From JAGOPY01 sp964619555 (GTDB taxonomy: Bacteria > Bacteroidota > Bacteroidia > Bacteroidales > JAGOPY01): a stretch of 64,000 nucleotides of DNA. Positions 25,901 through 35,682 of this stretch are shown one piece after another. Where the stretch lies: positions 124,001-188,000 of the forward strand of contig CAZUDV010000007.1 in NCBI GenBank assembly GCA_964619555.1, read 5' to 3'. Numbering within the stretch: position 1 is the first letter of the stretch; each line of letters begins with the position of its first letter. A model generated the notes under the pieces. That model was not told the DNA's origin. It saw only the letters and a list, made by a program, of their open reading frames with translations, and did no database searches. The position numbers and the translations under genes are program-made.

Positions 25901-27282
25901 GCTGCAACGCTTGGGTCAGTGGTTGCACTGTTGGGTGAAGTATTGTTATGATAAACGAACCTTCTCATGCCGTAGCGTTCATCATCCCTGATACCGTTGC
26001 CGAAGTTCACACCGTTGATAGACATCTGGTCCACGGTAAAATTGGGACCATTGGTCAGGGCGGCGCAATCCCCGGTAAATTTAGGATTATCATATCCATC
26101 CGGGTCGATATACGGTCCCTGGAAAAAGTCGACGCCGATGGCAGGTGGCTGGGCGCCATAGGCTTCCGGTTCACCGCTTCCATCGATGGCCTGTCCGTTA
26201 TAGCAATAACCTAAACCTCTAAGAACATCACATCCTACATAATCGTCCCAGGCATAGCCCAGGTCCGTGTCCACCCACGGGCAGAAATAAGTATTGGTCA
26301 GTTCAAAGGTGGAACGGTTGATCACTTCATAGGAATAGAACGACATGTTGTTGATTTCGTCGTTTGTTGCAAACCCGAAAGCCTGCGCACGGACTTCCAT
26401 ACCGATGGGCGAGCCCTGGGTTTCCGTATGGGTATTTCCCTTATCGTTGAATATCCACCAGAGGGTCTGGTCGCCTTTGATGACCTGGTCGACCAGGATA
26501 CTTCCGAAAAGGGCCACATCGTACTCGGTCAATTCCTCCTCCATGGTCCTGGCGGGGATATAATTCGGGTCTCCGGCATAATTGATGGGGCAGAGTTCAT
26601 TTTCGATATCGCAATAAGGATAATCCCCATTATTCGGGTCATATTCCCCATCGCCGTCCACATCCCGGAAAGGGGCCAGGTAATAGCTCTGGTCCTTGGC
26701 CACGTCGCCGTGTGCCGGCCAGTCCAGGATAGATTGCGGAATGCTGTAGCCGGGAAATTCTTCCGCTTTGTTATCGCTGTTCCACCATTGCAGGAATTCA
26801 TCCACTTCCAGCCTGGTGATCAGGTAATGCTGGTCATATTTGGCGCATGTTTCCTGGTCAACCGCTGCGGTACCATCTGTTGTCAGGGGCCCCGGCCAGT
26901 AGTCGTTACCCACCTGCCTGTAACGGATAGCAGCCAGTTTCAGCTGGTTATTAATATCAAGGCCTCCGATCCAGAGGGATCCCGAAAACATGGATGTTGC
27001 CGTCCCTGATTTGGGGATATAATATTGTGCACCGATTCCACCTGGCAGGTCCCACCACATGTCGCCACCGGTATTTATCCTGGCCCGTATATTATTAATG
27101 TCCAGGAACCGGAAACCTGATGCGGGAGAACAACCGGCAGCAGTTGATTTTACAATGCCGGCATTCTTGTTCGCTCCTACAAATTCACGTGAAAAAGTAA
27201 CACCTGTCAGTAGCAATCCTATGAGTAGTACAGATAGGAACCGATAGATATTTCTCATATTCATCTTATTATAATTTCTCAT
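22954..27282 (-). CDS. Giant secreted T9SS cargo protein
   Basis: The product is 1442 residues from the ATG at 27282; ATGs at 27264 and 27258 also fit, as all precede the signal peptide (MRNIYRFLSVLLIGLLL). The mature protein begins with SGFRFLDINNIRARINTGGDMWWD and contains many Asp/Asn-rich turns (DVDGDGEYDPNNGDYP, like calcium-binding loops), suggesting an extended multidomain surface protein. The C-terminus (from VVPNPYYAYAG) carries a FlgD-like/T9SS type-A sorting domain with ISIYNVSGTLIRQI and GGVYIIHVKT. I do not recognise an enzymatic domain. The gene lies between a TonB-dependent receptor and a PorV-like gene with short gaps; the three are probably one operon and may form one surface system. 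Confidence 0.8.
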   Translation of the reverse strand: MRNYNKMNMRNIYRFLSVLLIGLLLTGVTFSREFVGANKNAGIVKSTAAGCSPASGFRFLDINNIRARINTGGDMWWDLPGGIGAQYYIPKSGTATSMFSGSLWIGGLDINNQLKLAAIRYRQVGNDYWPGPLTTDGTAAVDQETCAKYDQHYLITRLEVDEFLQWWNSDNKAEEFPGYSIPQSILDWPAHGDVAKDQSYYLAPFRDVDGDGEYDPNNGDYPYCDIENELCPINYAGDPNYIPARTMEEELTEYDVALFGSILVDQVIKGDQTLWWIFNDKGNTHTETQGSPIGMEVRAQAFGFATNDEINNMSFYSYEVINRSTFELTNTYFCPWVDTDLGYAWDDYVGCDVLRGLGYCYNGQAIDGSGEPEAYGAQPPAIGVDFFQGPYIDPDGYDNPKFTGDCAALTNGPNFTVDQMSINGVNFGNGIRDDERYGMRRFVYHNNTSPNSATTDPSVAAEYYNFLRGIWKDNSLMQYGGTAHESDPAAVGPVCEFMFPGDSDPCNWGTRFQPPNGGYNQNGKYWTETESGNEPGDRRFMQSAGPFTLKPGAVNYITVGIPWARAAAGGPTASVDLLRVVDDKCQALFDNCFKVIDGPNAPDLVITELDGELIFYITNPKGSNNYQEKYQEFDPNIIQPNPADETKRSDSLYRFEGYQIFQLKNAAVTLGDAKDAYGNYNPDLVRLVAQFDVKNGIGRVINHYFNKEIGFNIPVVEVDGGDEGIQHSFVMTEDAFASGDKRLVNHKQYYYTVVAYAYNNYLTYDPEDQIGQMGQKAAYLAGRKNIKTYTAIPHKTINGTVMNSTYGDGPAVTRIEGQGNDGMILELTEETIDEIMSKSPVGSVVDGDTVRLGHPAYPIAYEAKYINGFGPVNVKIIDPLKVQQGNYILKFDTLYSIKNYNISGNEALVAGGDTASIITGEWHLINQANGQVYEADATLDQQNEQLFLDLGISVNMKSIYYPGPKKLGEKPDGSDLVSIYDVLAPNNGLLESSLTYVDSSYRWLGGVEDNDVPGDPRNWIRAGTYRNGGTSDWNMPNKPYDPNQNYEKIINGTWAPYVLCAANDQDNSGPCYNLLSKQSAQMENVYSVDIVFTSDKSKWSRAVVVEMCPDKNLSQGGRERFKFRAAPSVDKNGNPAASGSGVSEDPGAPNYISDSSMSWFPGYAINVETGERMNIMFGEDSWLSADNGRDMLFNPTSTVFDPVSGNARFGGKHYVYIMDHTKRDLQGLVYEFPAYDACRFIRNGYSLHQVPTFLYDLAWYSTSMWVGMPLSVPGKEWLQNDVKIRIRVAKPYERYYSSPLDSASIANSQNGHYPMYRFETEAVAVDNYDPQKAKSDLDLISVVPNPYYAYAGGPGYENNALDNRVKITNLPRQCTISIYNVSGTLIRQITKDEEKTSVDWDLKNFAGVPIAGGVYIIHVKTDDGEKIIKWFGGLRVPDLNVF

Positions 27283-27312
27283 TAATTTCTTCAAGATCGT
27301 AAGGGTTGGGCA

Positions 27313-30300
27313 TTAGAAATTAAATATCATACCCAGGTGAATGGTCCGGGGAGAACTGTAATTTCCGGGGTTGTTAACCGCAACGGAATACAGGTCCCTG
27401 TATGCCTGCTCATACAAAGCTTCGCTGATCTGTTTCTGCGATTCGGGCGCACTCAGGTATCCATCATCATCCGGGTTTCCGGTATAAGGATAAACTCCAA
27501 GTACGTTTTTGGCATTCAGCAGATTGTTTATTCTGAGATATACATTGACCACTCCCTGACGTTTTTCCTCTTTGTGGCCCATCTTGAAATTGAAGTCTTT
27601 GTCGATGGTCATATCAAGCCTGAACTGCCAGGGTCCGCGGGAGCCATAATAAGTTCCCTTTACCAGGTTGCTTCCGGCCTGGTTGATGCCTACCACATTC
27701 CTGGATTGAGTGTAAGGAGTTCCCGAACCGCCATTCAGGGTCAGGGTTGCTCCGAAATAGCTGAGCCATTGAACCGGAGGTTTCCCGGAGCCTTCCCGTT
27801 TGCTGACCGGGCCGTTATACTCAGCACCGCCACCGAAATGGTAGTCGATGAAGAAATTGAAGGAGTGGCGGCGGTCGGTGGAGATCGGGAAAGTGGAACG
27901 CAGGTTCGGAACGCCGGAAGCGATAAGGGCGGCAGTGGTTGTCTGTCCTGAGCCGGTGGCTTCCGCAAACTGCAATGTGTAATAGGCACTCAGCCTGACG
28001 TTGCCGGTTCTGCGAAGATCGTACTGGACAGTAAGGCCTTTGACTGTACCGAAGTCTATATTATTGTATGAGGTATAATCTTTGGGATATGCCCCGGTGA
28101 AACGATAGATCTGGAGCATGTCACGCATCTCCCTGTAGAACGCTACCAGTTTCAGAGATGACGTATTGGAGATCTTCTGCTGGAAACCGATTTCATAGTC
28201 GATGGTCTGGGTTGGTTTCAGCCCCGGGTTATTGATCGTGCTGGCCACATTGTCGAAATAGTAATAGATGGACGGATCAGCGAACACACTGTTAGTCGGG
28301 CGCTGGGTCAACACGTCATAGTGGGCGAAGAACAAAGCCTCATCCGAGATCGGGAAAGAGAAAGCGATACGCGGCATTACAGCCCACTGCGGATCATAAT
28401 CCTTAAAAGCATCTATAGTTGGCCGTTCAAGGGTTGGATCGACAATGTACGGAGAAATCCCGGAACCCACATCAAGAGAAGTCGGGTCCTGGATTTCGGC
28501 CCCGGTGGAATTAAACCAGTCGCCTTCATTGCGGTATCCGACTACCCTGGTAGGATTGGAAACATTGTCCACATAGACAACATAATCCTCTCCCATATTG
28601 CCTGGGTGGGTGATGGTTTCCCCGGCAAGGGAAGTGACTTCCTGAACCGTATAAGCTTCATAAATAAGGTAAGGGTCTTTCAGCATTTTCTGGTTGGCAT
28701 CGAAACGGTCAACCCGGAGACCGATGTTGAAGATCAGGTCTCTGAAGGCAAATTTATCCTGCAGGTAGAAGGCCATGTAGATCGGTTCGTAAGCGCCGAT
28801 AGGCCTGGTATAAACCCCATTTTCATCCTGTTCGGTGAAGAAGTCCTCAAAAGCGGGTTTGGAAGTGAGTTTGTTTCCTTTGTAATCATATCCGTTATAC
28901 GCCACATAAGCTCCCTGCTCACCGCTGGGCCTGTCATTCAGCAATTCGTCCGCACTGAAAAGATCGACAGAGAAGAGTTCCGCTCCGACATAGTGCGTAT
29001 GGCGTTGTCCGTCTTTGTCATAATAACTGATCGAATTGTTATTGAAATCATAGGAGTCGATGTCGATGAAGTCCAGGCCATGAACGGGAAGTCCCAGTTT
29101 TTTCCTCAGGTTAATGTCGAAAGTCCTTTGAGAGGCTTCGTCGTATTTCCTGTAATATTTAATGGTATCCAGGTCGGAGCCTTCGACAACGAAAGGATTG
29201 TTGATATCCAGCTCTGTTAAGTGGAAATTCGTAAGCCCTCTCATGAGCGTCCAGAAGGCGGTCGGGGCGTAGCCATAGCCACGGTCGACCCGCTGGTCGT
29301 ACTGGAATCCGAATTTCAACTCGTGGTTTTTGATATCCATCGCGCCAGCCACATTGACGGCAAACTGGGTGTTATAGTACTCATTATAACCGGATTGTAT
29401 AGCTCCCGGGGAAGCCCAGAGGCCGTACACATTATCCGGGTTCTGACCATTGAGCAGGCCGCCTCCCAGCTGGATCTGGTCGAGGTTCATATAATTGCCG
29501 ATCGGGTCGTTGGGGTAGAGATTATAATAGGTAGTGGTGTAATTGGCAGTCAGGGGATTGATATTGGACGGATCAAATGTGACCAGTGTATCGAAATCCC
29601 AGCTGTTCAGAACCCAGGCCTGCTCGTAGAAGTTACCGTTAACGGTATCTGAACCGATCTGGTAGGTCGGCATTTTATAGGTTGAATATTTCCCCAGGTA
29701 ACCGTATTTAAAAAGGTCATCCTTATGATCGGGATCTTCATTGTACCCCGTGTTGACCGTATAGTCAGCCTGGAGTGAATAATAAACATTCTTTACGATG
29801 GATGTGCTTTCCCTGTCGCTGGGGAACCGTTGTGTGAAACGGCCGAAAACCCTCCATGTATTGGCAACGCTGTGGACGTTCTTATTGTAATTGAACATGG
29901 AGTTGAAGTAATTGAAATTATTACTGTTCAGGTAATAATAGGAACCGCCGAAGGTCAGGTTAATGGTTTCAGTGGTCTTAATGTCTATTTTTCCCGAAAG
30001 GTTGACATCGTAATTACTGGTATTCTGGGTGGTTTTGATCTGTTCCAGGTTTTCCATTGTGGTGAAGAGGACGTTTTGATAGGTCCCCTGGCCCTGGGGT
30101 GTCGGACGGAGGGGCGTATCTTCGAGGTATGCCAGGTAATCATCTTCCGCTTTGTAGAAATCGCTGGAAACAGGCCTTCCGTCGTTGCGGTAGGTAAAAT
30201 CGCCGGCTATGAAAAAGCCCAGCAGGGAAGAGACTCTTTTGCCATTTTCATCTTTTTTGGAGAAAAGGGGGCCGTTGACATTGATACCGGCCCTGTTGTA

Positions 30301-31038
30301 ACCATAATGGTCGAGGAACTGGGAAGTTTCAAGTTCCACTCCTGCGCCGAAAGTACGCGATGGGCCCTTGGTGGTAACGTTGATGATACCGCCTGTAGCG
30401 TCCCCGTACTGGGCGGGTACCCCGCCGAGCACCACGTCCACCTGTTCGATCGCTGAAGCCGGCAGAGAGGATGAACCCCGTACCCGGATCCCGTCGATAT
30501 ACATAACGGTGGCATCTTCACGGGCACCACGGACACGCCCTCTTTCACCGTCAGCCGAGAAAACGCCCCCGACCGTTGATGCAATGGAGTTAGCCGAACG
30601 GTTTGGCATTTTGGCAATTTCCTCCGATGTGACCGATGCCCCGGAAGTGGTCTGGTCCTTCGAGATCAGAGGCACCTTATAGTCGATGACCTCAAAGGTC
30701 TCGAGCACCTGGGCCGTCGATTCCATTTCGATGTCCAGGAACTGGATCTGGTCTGCCACGATGACCACACCTTTATACATAGTAGGCTTGTAGCCGACAT
30801 ATGTTGCTTTCACATCGTACCTTCCCGGCGGGATGGGTTTGATCATGAAGTTTCCGTCAAAATCGGAAGCCGATCCGCCGACGTTGGTACCTCCAACCTC
30901 AACCACAATATTCACAAATGGTAGCGGTTCCCGGGTCTGCTTGTCCAGCACCTTGCCCTTGAGTGCACCTGATTGTGAAAAAACTAACAAGTTGGCTGTG
31001 AGAACGATGCCAAGAGTAAAGAGTAACTTTCTTAACAT
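27313..31038 (-). CDS. TonB-dependent receptor with carboxypeptidase-regulatory-like domain
   Basis: This 1241-residue outer-membrane receptor has a signal peptide (cleaved near VFSQ), an N-terminal carboxypeptidase D regulatory-like domain (about 25-105: GALKGKVLDKQTREPLPFVNI), a TonB plug (about 125-230, with SIASTVGGVF and YIDGIRVRGSS) and a 22-strand-type barrel ending in the aromatic-rich TIHLGMIFNF. It should import a bulky ligand across the outer membrane using TonB energy. It is much longer than siderophore receptors and is not preceded by an anti-sigma gene, nor followed by a SusD gene, so it is not a standard SusC. Its neighbours are the T9SS cargo and PorV-like genes. Confidence 0.9.
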   Translation of the reverse strand: MLRKLLFTLGIVLTANLLVFSQSGALKGKVLDKQTREPLPFVNIVVEVGGTNVGGSASDFDGNFMIKPIPPGRYDVKATYVGYKPTMYKGVVIVADQIQFLDIEMESTAQVLETFEVIDYKVPLISKDQTTSGASVTSEEIAKMPNRSANSIASTVGGVFSADGERGRVRGAREDATVMYIDGIRVRGSSSLPASAIEQVDVVLGGVPAQYGDATGGIINVTTKGPSRTFGAGVELETSQFLDHYGYNRAGINVNGPLFSKKDENGKRVSSLLGFFIAGDFTYRNDGRPVSSDFYKAEDDYLAYLEDTPLRPTPQGQGTYQNVLFTTMENLEQIKTTQNTSNYDVNLSGKIDIKTTETINLTFGGSYYYLNSNNFNYFNSMFNYNKNVHSVANTWRVFGRFTQRFPSDRESTSIVKNVYYSLQADYTVNTGYNEDPDHKDDLFKYGYLGKYSTYKMPTYQIGSDTVNGNFYEQAWVLNSWDFDTLVTFDPSNINPLTANYTTTYYNLYPNDPIGNYMNLDQIQLGGGLLNGQNPDNVYGLWASPGAIQSGYNEYYNTQFAVNVAGAMDIKNHELKFGFQYDQRVDRGYGYAPTAFWTLMRGLTNFHLTELDINNPFVVEGSDLDTIKYYRKYDEASQRTFDINLRKKLGLPVHGLDFIDIDSYDFNNNSISYYDKDGQRHTHYVGAELFSVDLFSADELLNDRPSGEQGAYVAYNGYDYKGNKLTSKPAFEDFFTEQDENGVYTRPIGAYEPIYMAFYLQDKFAFRDLIFNIGLRVDRFDANQKMLKDPYLIYEAYTVQEVTSLAGETITHPGNMGEDYVVYVDNVSNPTRVVGYRNEGDWFNSTGAEIQDPTSLDVGSGISPYIVDPTLERPTIDAFKDYDPQWAVMPRIAFSFPISDEALFFAHYDVLTQRPTNSVFADPSIYYYFDNVASTINNPGLKPTQTIDYEIGFQQKISNTSSLKLVAFYREMRDMLQIYRFTGAYPKDYTSYNNIDFGTVKGLTVQYDLRRTGNVRLSAYYTLQFAEATGSGQTTTAALIASGVPNLRSTFPISTDRRHSFNFFIDYHFGGGAEYNGPVSKREGSGKPPVQWLSYFGATLTLNGGSGTPYTQSRNVVGINQAGSNLVKGTYYGSRGPWQFRLDMTIDKDFNFKMGHKEEKRQGVVNVYLRINNLLNAKNVLGVYPYTGNPDDDGYLSAPESQKQISEALYEQAYRDLYSVAVNNPGNYSSPRTIHLGMIFNF

Positions 31039-31166
31039 ACCATATAAATTTATGTTAGGTTATATTCTGCGCAAATTTGAAGCGGGTAAAGTTATAAATA
31101 AAAACTTCTTATCACCAAAAATTATTAACAGCCCATTTAAAAAAATTTAACACTGTTTTAACTTAT

Positions 31167-31625
31167 TCAAACATACGGTCTGTTAAGGATTTCCGAATAA
31201 ATGACGGCTCTTCGTATATCGAATGCTTCATCTGACGCTTCTTTAATATCAGACTCATCCTTGACCTCAATTTCCTTTATTTCGGACACCCTGACAGGTC
31301 GCTTATTTGCGAGCCTGTCCGTTTCTTCAACGGACACGATCCCGCGCCGGTTATATTCCTTTTCAAAATCGGTTTCCGTCCTGTCAGGCATATAATTTCC
31401 CTCGTCGATTACAGTCGCCGGCCTCGGTTGTCTGCGCGTCATCACCTCTTCATCATCACCGAAAAGGATTTCCTGAAACGTTGGTATAGGGGTTGTTTCA
31501 CTGTCGGTTTCCTGTTCCGGTGTGACGACCTGTTTACGGGCCCCGGCAGCCTTCTTTTGGGAACGCCTGTAATAAGCAAAGATAACCCATGCAATCAGCA
31601 CGATCAGATATATAAAATCTTCCAT
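31167..31625 (-). CDS. Small membrane-anchored protein of unknown function
   Basis: The product is 152 residues from the ATG at 31625 (TTG-free frame opens at 31646). One N-terminal transmembrane helix (about 3-18, FIYLIVLIAWVIFAYY) is followed by RRSQKK, which predicts the rest to be cytoplasmic. The remainder is acidic and probably disordered, with Thr/Pro- and Glu-rich segments, then ends in a short conserved-looking helix (FDIRRAVIYSEILNRPYV). Comparable single-TM proteins are widespread in Bacteroidota without known function. It is on the same strand as the two-component genes upstream but not clearly in their operon. Confidence 0.7.
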   Translation of the reverse strand: MEDFIYLIVLIAWVIFAYYRRSQKKAAGARKQVVTPEQETDSETTPIPTFQEILFGDDEEVMTRRQPRPATVIDEGNYMPDRTETDFEKEYNRRGIVSVEETDRLANKRPVRVSEIKEIEVKDESDIKEASDEAFDIRRAVIYSEILNRPYV

Positions 31626-31741
31626 ATTTAGGGCATTCTGGTTCAATAAAATTACGAAAAACGGGAAAGGTATAAATAAGTAATCAGTTAACGGCTTGCA
31701 GCAATCAGGATTCGGCGGTCAGGAAGCTAGTAATTGGTTGA

Positions 31742-32491
31742 TTACAAATTCAATAATGTTTCCATTATTTTATCCTTTTTCCGGCGTGACACCGGTATCC
31801 TGCTTCCGTCGGTCATGATGATGTACCCACCCTCCTGCCGGATGAAACTTTTTATGTATTTAACGTTTATAAGATGTGATTTGTGAGGCCGGATAAAATT
31901 GTGGTTGCTCAGCAATTCCTCATTCTCCTTGAGTGTCTTTGAAACCAGCAATTTACGCCCATCCGTAAAAAAGAAATAGGTGTAATAATTATCCGACTCG
32001 CACCGGATGATATCGTCCACATTGATCACATGGATCATTTCGGAGGTGGACAGAATGATCTTCTGGCTGCTTTCCTCCTGGGTATGGACATTTTCAAGCA
32101 AAACATCCAGGTTTTTCTTTTTCTTGACTTCCACTCTTTTCTTTTCGACTTTCTTGACAGCATCCACCAGGTCTTGCGGAATGATGGGCTTGAGCAGGTA
32201 ATCCAGTGCGCTGTACTTGATCGCTTTAATGGCAAACTGGTCGAACGCGGTTGTAAAGATGATCTCAAAATCGATGTCATCCAATTCTTCCAGAAGACGG
32301 AATCCGCTTCCATCGGGCATCTGAATATCAAGGAATATGACATCGGGGTTGTGTTTCCGGATCATTTCAAGTCCTTTCCTGTATCCATCCGCTTCCGCTA
32401 CGATTTCAACAGTCGGACAATATTTCTCTAGCATTCGTCTCAGAGTTTCCCTGGACATTTTCTCGTCCTCGATGATGATGGCTTTGATCAT
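31742..32491 (-). CDS. LytTR-family response regulator
   Basis: This 249-residue regulator has a receiver domain (1-120) with phosphoacceptor Asp55 in VIFLDIQMPDG, acidic pair Glu8-Asp9, Thr near 82 and Lys near 104, and a C-terminal LytTR DNA-binding domain (about 150-248) with RPHKSHLINVKYI. The partner kinase gene is immediately upstream (11 bp gap), and the two form a LytS/LytR-type two-component system. Target genes cannot be inferred from the window. Confidence 0.93.
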   Translation of the reverse strand: MIKAIIIEDEKMSRETLRRMLEKYCPTVEIVAEADGYRKGLEMIRKHNPDVIFLDIQMPDGSGFRLLEELDDIDFEIIFTTAFDQFAIKAIKYSALDYLLKPIIPQDLVDAVKKVEKKRVEVKKKKNLDVLLENVHTQEESSQKIILSTSEMIHVINVDDIIRCESDNYYTYFFFTDGRKLLVSKTLKENEELLSNHNFIRPHKSHLINVKYIKSFIRQEGGYIIMTDGSRIPVSRRKKDKIMETLLNL

Positions 32492-32502
32492 GGTTATGGC
32501 AA

Positions 32503-35500
32503 TTAAATCTCTTTATAATGAATATCAAGTTCGATCCTTGTCCCGGTGGGCTCGCCGCCGGCATCCTTCAGGTCCGTTATCCTGACAATTGAATTATCAC
32601 TGCTCTGTTTATTCAGGATCTGTAATCTTTCCTGCGTGATGATCATCCCTCTCGGCTGCCGTTTGATCCCGGACCTGGCCCTCAGCTCCGCGGCTTTTTC
32701 CCGGCCGATCCCATTGTCTTCGATGACACACTTCATGATTCCGTTTTCCCTCAAGCCCAGGTTAATCGTGAGCAATCCCTGCTTAGGACTGTTCACCAGG
32801 CCATGTATGATGGCATTTTCAACATAAGGCTGGAACAGCATCGGGGGTATTTCCGTGAATTCCTCGTCAATGGCAGGGTCAACATGGATCTCATAGGCGA
32901 ATTTATTATCAAACCGCAACCGTTCCAGGTCCATGTAATACGTGAGCGCCTTCAATTCATCCTTGAGCGGAATATGCGAAGCAGACGAATTGGCCAGGAT
33001 CATCCTCATCAGGTGAGAGAATTTGGCCAGGTAATTCACCGCTTTATCCGTATCATTCGACAGAACAAAATTTTGAATGGCATTGAGCGAATTGAAAATG
33101 AAGTGCGGATTCATCTGGAGGCGGAGCGCTTTTTGTTCCAGCTCGAAGATCTGTTTTTCAATATTCAGCATTTTTTTCTCAAGTCCATGTTTTTTCTGAA
33201 TATTGCTGATCCTCAGGTAAACGCCTCCCCAAACCAGCAGGATGGCCAGGGTAATGAAGGATATCCGGAACAACCAGGATTTCCACCAGGGAGGGCTGAT
33301 GATGATCGTCACGCTGGTTCCTTGCGTATTCCATACCCCGTCATTGTTAGATCCGATCACTCTGAACCGGTATGTGCCCGGCTCAACTTTCCGGTATTCT
33401 GCCCGCCTTTGCATGGCATTGGCGAGTATCCAGTCTTCATCATAGTTTTCCAGCCGGTAACGGAAAAGATTCTTCGAAGGATTATTGAAATCGAGTGCTG
33501 AGAATTCAACCGCAAAGAAATTATCAGAATGGGTCAGCCGGATCACTTCGCCATCGTCGAGGTCGCTCCTGAGCGGTTCGTTAAATACATCGACCTTCGT
33601 GATGACAATCCGGGGTGGAATGCGGTTGAGTGTAATTTCATCCGGGTGGAATACATTGAATCCTGTCATCCCCCCGAAATAGATCTCCCCCTTTTCATTT
33701 TTAAAGAAAGCGCCGATATTGAATTCATTGCCCTGGACCCCATCCCTGGGATCATAGTTGACAAATACATCAGACTGTTTGTTGAATTTGGAGATCCCCC
33801 AGTTTGTCGTCAGCCACAGATTATTATTCGCATCCTCCACTGTAGCGTAAACGAAATTATTCGGAAGGCCATTCTTGTCAGTATATACCTTAAACTCATC
33901 CAAAGAGCTGTCGTAACGGTTCAGTCCTCCACCGGCTGTTCCTATCCAGAAAATCCCCTCTTCATCTTCATAAATGGAAAAAACCCGGTTTGTGCTGAGG
34001 GAATTAGGATTTTCGGGCTGATTGGTGATAAGGGAGATCTGTTTCAGGTCGGGGCTGATCCTGTGAAGTGCTTCACTAGTCCCTATCCAGAAATATCCTT
34101 TTCTGTCTTCATACATCGACCACACCAGGTTATCCACCAGTTTTATTCCCGACTTCAGATCTTTGTCGATACGCTTTATTTTGCCGGTGTACGGATCGAG
34201 GATATTCAAACCCTTCCCGGTTCCGATCCATATCCTGCCCTTGCTATCACAAAGCATGGAGATAATGCTGTTTTCTGTAATCGAATTGGTATCATCAGGA
34301 ATATGAACATAGTGCCGTATTTTATGGGTGACCGGGTCGATCCTGTCGACCCCTTCCGACTCCAGGCCGGCCCAGATATAACCTTCCTTATCCATGATCA
34401 GGGTCCTGATCTTGTTTCCGGCAAGGCTGGCGGGATTATCCGGATCATGTGTGATCAGGCTGAACTTTTCGTTCGACCTGTCAAACAGGTTTATTCCGCC
34501 AAAGGTTCCGATCCAGGCAATTCCCTGCCTGTCTTCCAGTATGGCATAGACAATATTATCGGAAAGGCTGTTCGGATTTCCGGGTACATTCTGATAATGC
34601 GTAAACCGGCTGGGGCTCTGATCCACCTTGTTCAGACCTTTGTACGTACCGATCCAAATAGCTGAAGACGGATCCTGGTATATACACTTGATATCATTAT
34701 TGGAAATGCTGAGGGTGCTTATTCCCGCTTTAACCGATCTGAGAAATGTATAGTCAGAACCATATATTTCAAGGCCCTGGGAAGTGCCCACCCATAATTG
34801 CCTTTTGTCATCAATATGAAGAACATTGACAAGTTTTGCACGGGGACGGCCGGGATCCCGAGGGCTATCTTTCAGGGTACCAAGATTGCCACTGACCGGA
34901 TCGAGGATCAGCACCCCTTCCCGGGTAGCCAGGCAGACATTTCCTTCCGGATCGATAACCAAATCATTCACATAGTGCAGATTGTAGGAATAAAAGGAAT
35001 GGTCATTCACTCCCAGATCATACTGAATAAAACTCTCATCGGTCTGATCGTAACAATGAATGCCATATTTGGTCGCGATCCAGATGAGTCCTTTGTCATC
35101 CTGAATTACATCCGAAATATAATTACTCAGTAGCGGATCCGCATTCGGGTTGAAAAAATTGAACGATTTGAAAATATTCAAATGCCTGTCAAATATGTTC
35201 AGGCCGTAAGATGTTCCGATCCAGATAATACCTTCCTTATCCTGCAAAAGGGAAGTGATTGTATTGCTGCTCAGGCTGTTGGAGAGCGTATCATCATGGT
35301 AGTACTGGATTATCTCCCCGGACTCGCGGTTCATCGAATTCAGCCCATAGTCAGTCCCGATCCATATGTTATCTTCGTCATCCTGCATCAAAGCATTGAT
35401 GGTGGTATTGCTCAGACCGTTTTCCTTGTTGAACACGGTAAAATCGTAACCATCGTATTTATTCAGTCCGTCCCATGTACCTATCCACATAAATCCCTTG

Positions 35501-35682
35501 GAATCTTTAAGCATACAGTAAATGGAATTTTGAGAAAGACCTTTGACCCGGATCACATTTTCGGTAGTAATCTGGTCAAATTTGATTTCCTGCTCCTGGG
35601 AATAAACCCGGGCTGAAGTGATGAATGTAACGAGGCAGACTGCACCCGGGATTAGTGATATCAAACGTAAAATCAGGTTCAC
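32503..35682 (-). CDS. Reg_prop/Y_Y_Y sensor histidine kinase of the LytS type
   Basis: The 1059-residue protein starts with GTG at 35682, overlapping the lipoprotein stop as GTGA, which suggests translational coupling. After a signal peptide come about 14 two-component-regulator propeller repeats (IWIGTxxGLNxxD; residues 40-690), a Y_Y_Y domain (about 700-790), one transmembrane helix (about 800-820), a coiled coil and a His_kinase domain (His about 857 in NPHFIFNSLN) with an ATPase domain (ENAIIHG, DNGIG). The periplasmic propeller senses a ligand and the kinase passes phosphate to the LytTR regulator downstream. It lacks the fused AraC domain of hybrid polysaccharide sensors. The signal is unknown. 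Confidence 0.93.
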   Translation of the reverse strand: MNLILRLISLIPGAVCLVTFITSARVYSQEQEIKFDQITTENVIRVKGLSQNSIYCMLKDSKGFMWIGTWDGLNKYDGYDFTVFNKENGLSNTTINALMQDDEDNIWIGTDYGLNSMNRESGEIIQYYHDDTLSNSLSSNTITSLLQDKEGIIWIGTSYGLNIFDRHLNIFKSFNFFNPNADPLLSNYISDVIQDDKGLIWIATKYGIHCYDQTDESFIQYDLGVNDHSFYSYNLHYVNDLVIDPEGNVCLATREGVLILDPVSGNLGTLKDSPRDPGRPRAKLVNVLHIDDKRQLWVGTSQGLEIYGSDYTFLRSVKAGISTLSISNNDIKCIYQDPSSAIWIGTYKGLNKVDQSPSRFTHYQNVPGNPNSLSDNIVYAILEDRQGIAWIGTFGGINLFDRSNEKFSLITHDPDNPASLAGNKIRTLIMDKEGYIWAGLESEGVDRIDPVTHKIRHYVHIPDDTNSITENSIISMLCDSKGRIWIGTGKGLNILDPYTGKIKRIDKDLKSGIKLVDNLVWSMYEDRKGYFWIGTSEALHRISPDLKQISLITNQPENPNSLSTNRVFSIYEDEEGIFWIGTAGGGLNRYDSSLDEFKVYTDKNGLPNNFVYATVEDANNNLWLTTNWGISKFNKQSDVFVNYDPRDGVQGNEFNIGAFFKNEKGEIYFGGMTGFNVFHPDEITLNRIPPRIVITKVDVFNEPLRSDLDDGEVIRLTHSDNFFAVEFSALDFNNPSKNLFRYRLENYDEDWILANAMQRRAEYRKVEPGTYRFRVIGSNNDGVWNTQGTSVTIIISPPWWKSWLFRISFITLAILLVWGGVYLRISNIQKKHGLEKKMLNIEKQIFELEQKALRLQMNPHFIFNSLNAIQNFVLSNDTDKAVNYLAKFSHLMRMILANSSASHIPLKDELKALTYYMDLERLRFDNKFAYEIHVDPAIDEEFTEIPPMLFQPYVENAIIHGLVNSPKQGLLTINLGLRENGIMKCVIEDNGIGREKAAELRARSGIKRQPRGMIITQERLQILNKQSSDNSIVRITDLKDAGGEPTGTRIELDIHYKEI

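Noticed and set aside
33529..34665. 378-residue plus-strand ORF
   Set aside because: It lies wholly antisense to the propeller repeats of the sensor kinase; its repetitive peptide is the shadow of those repeats.
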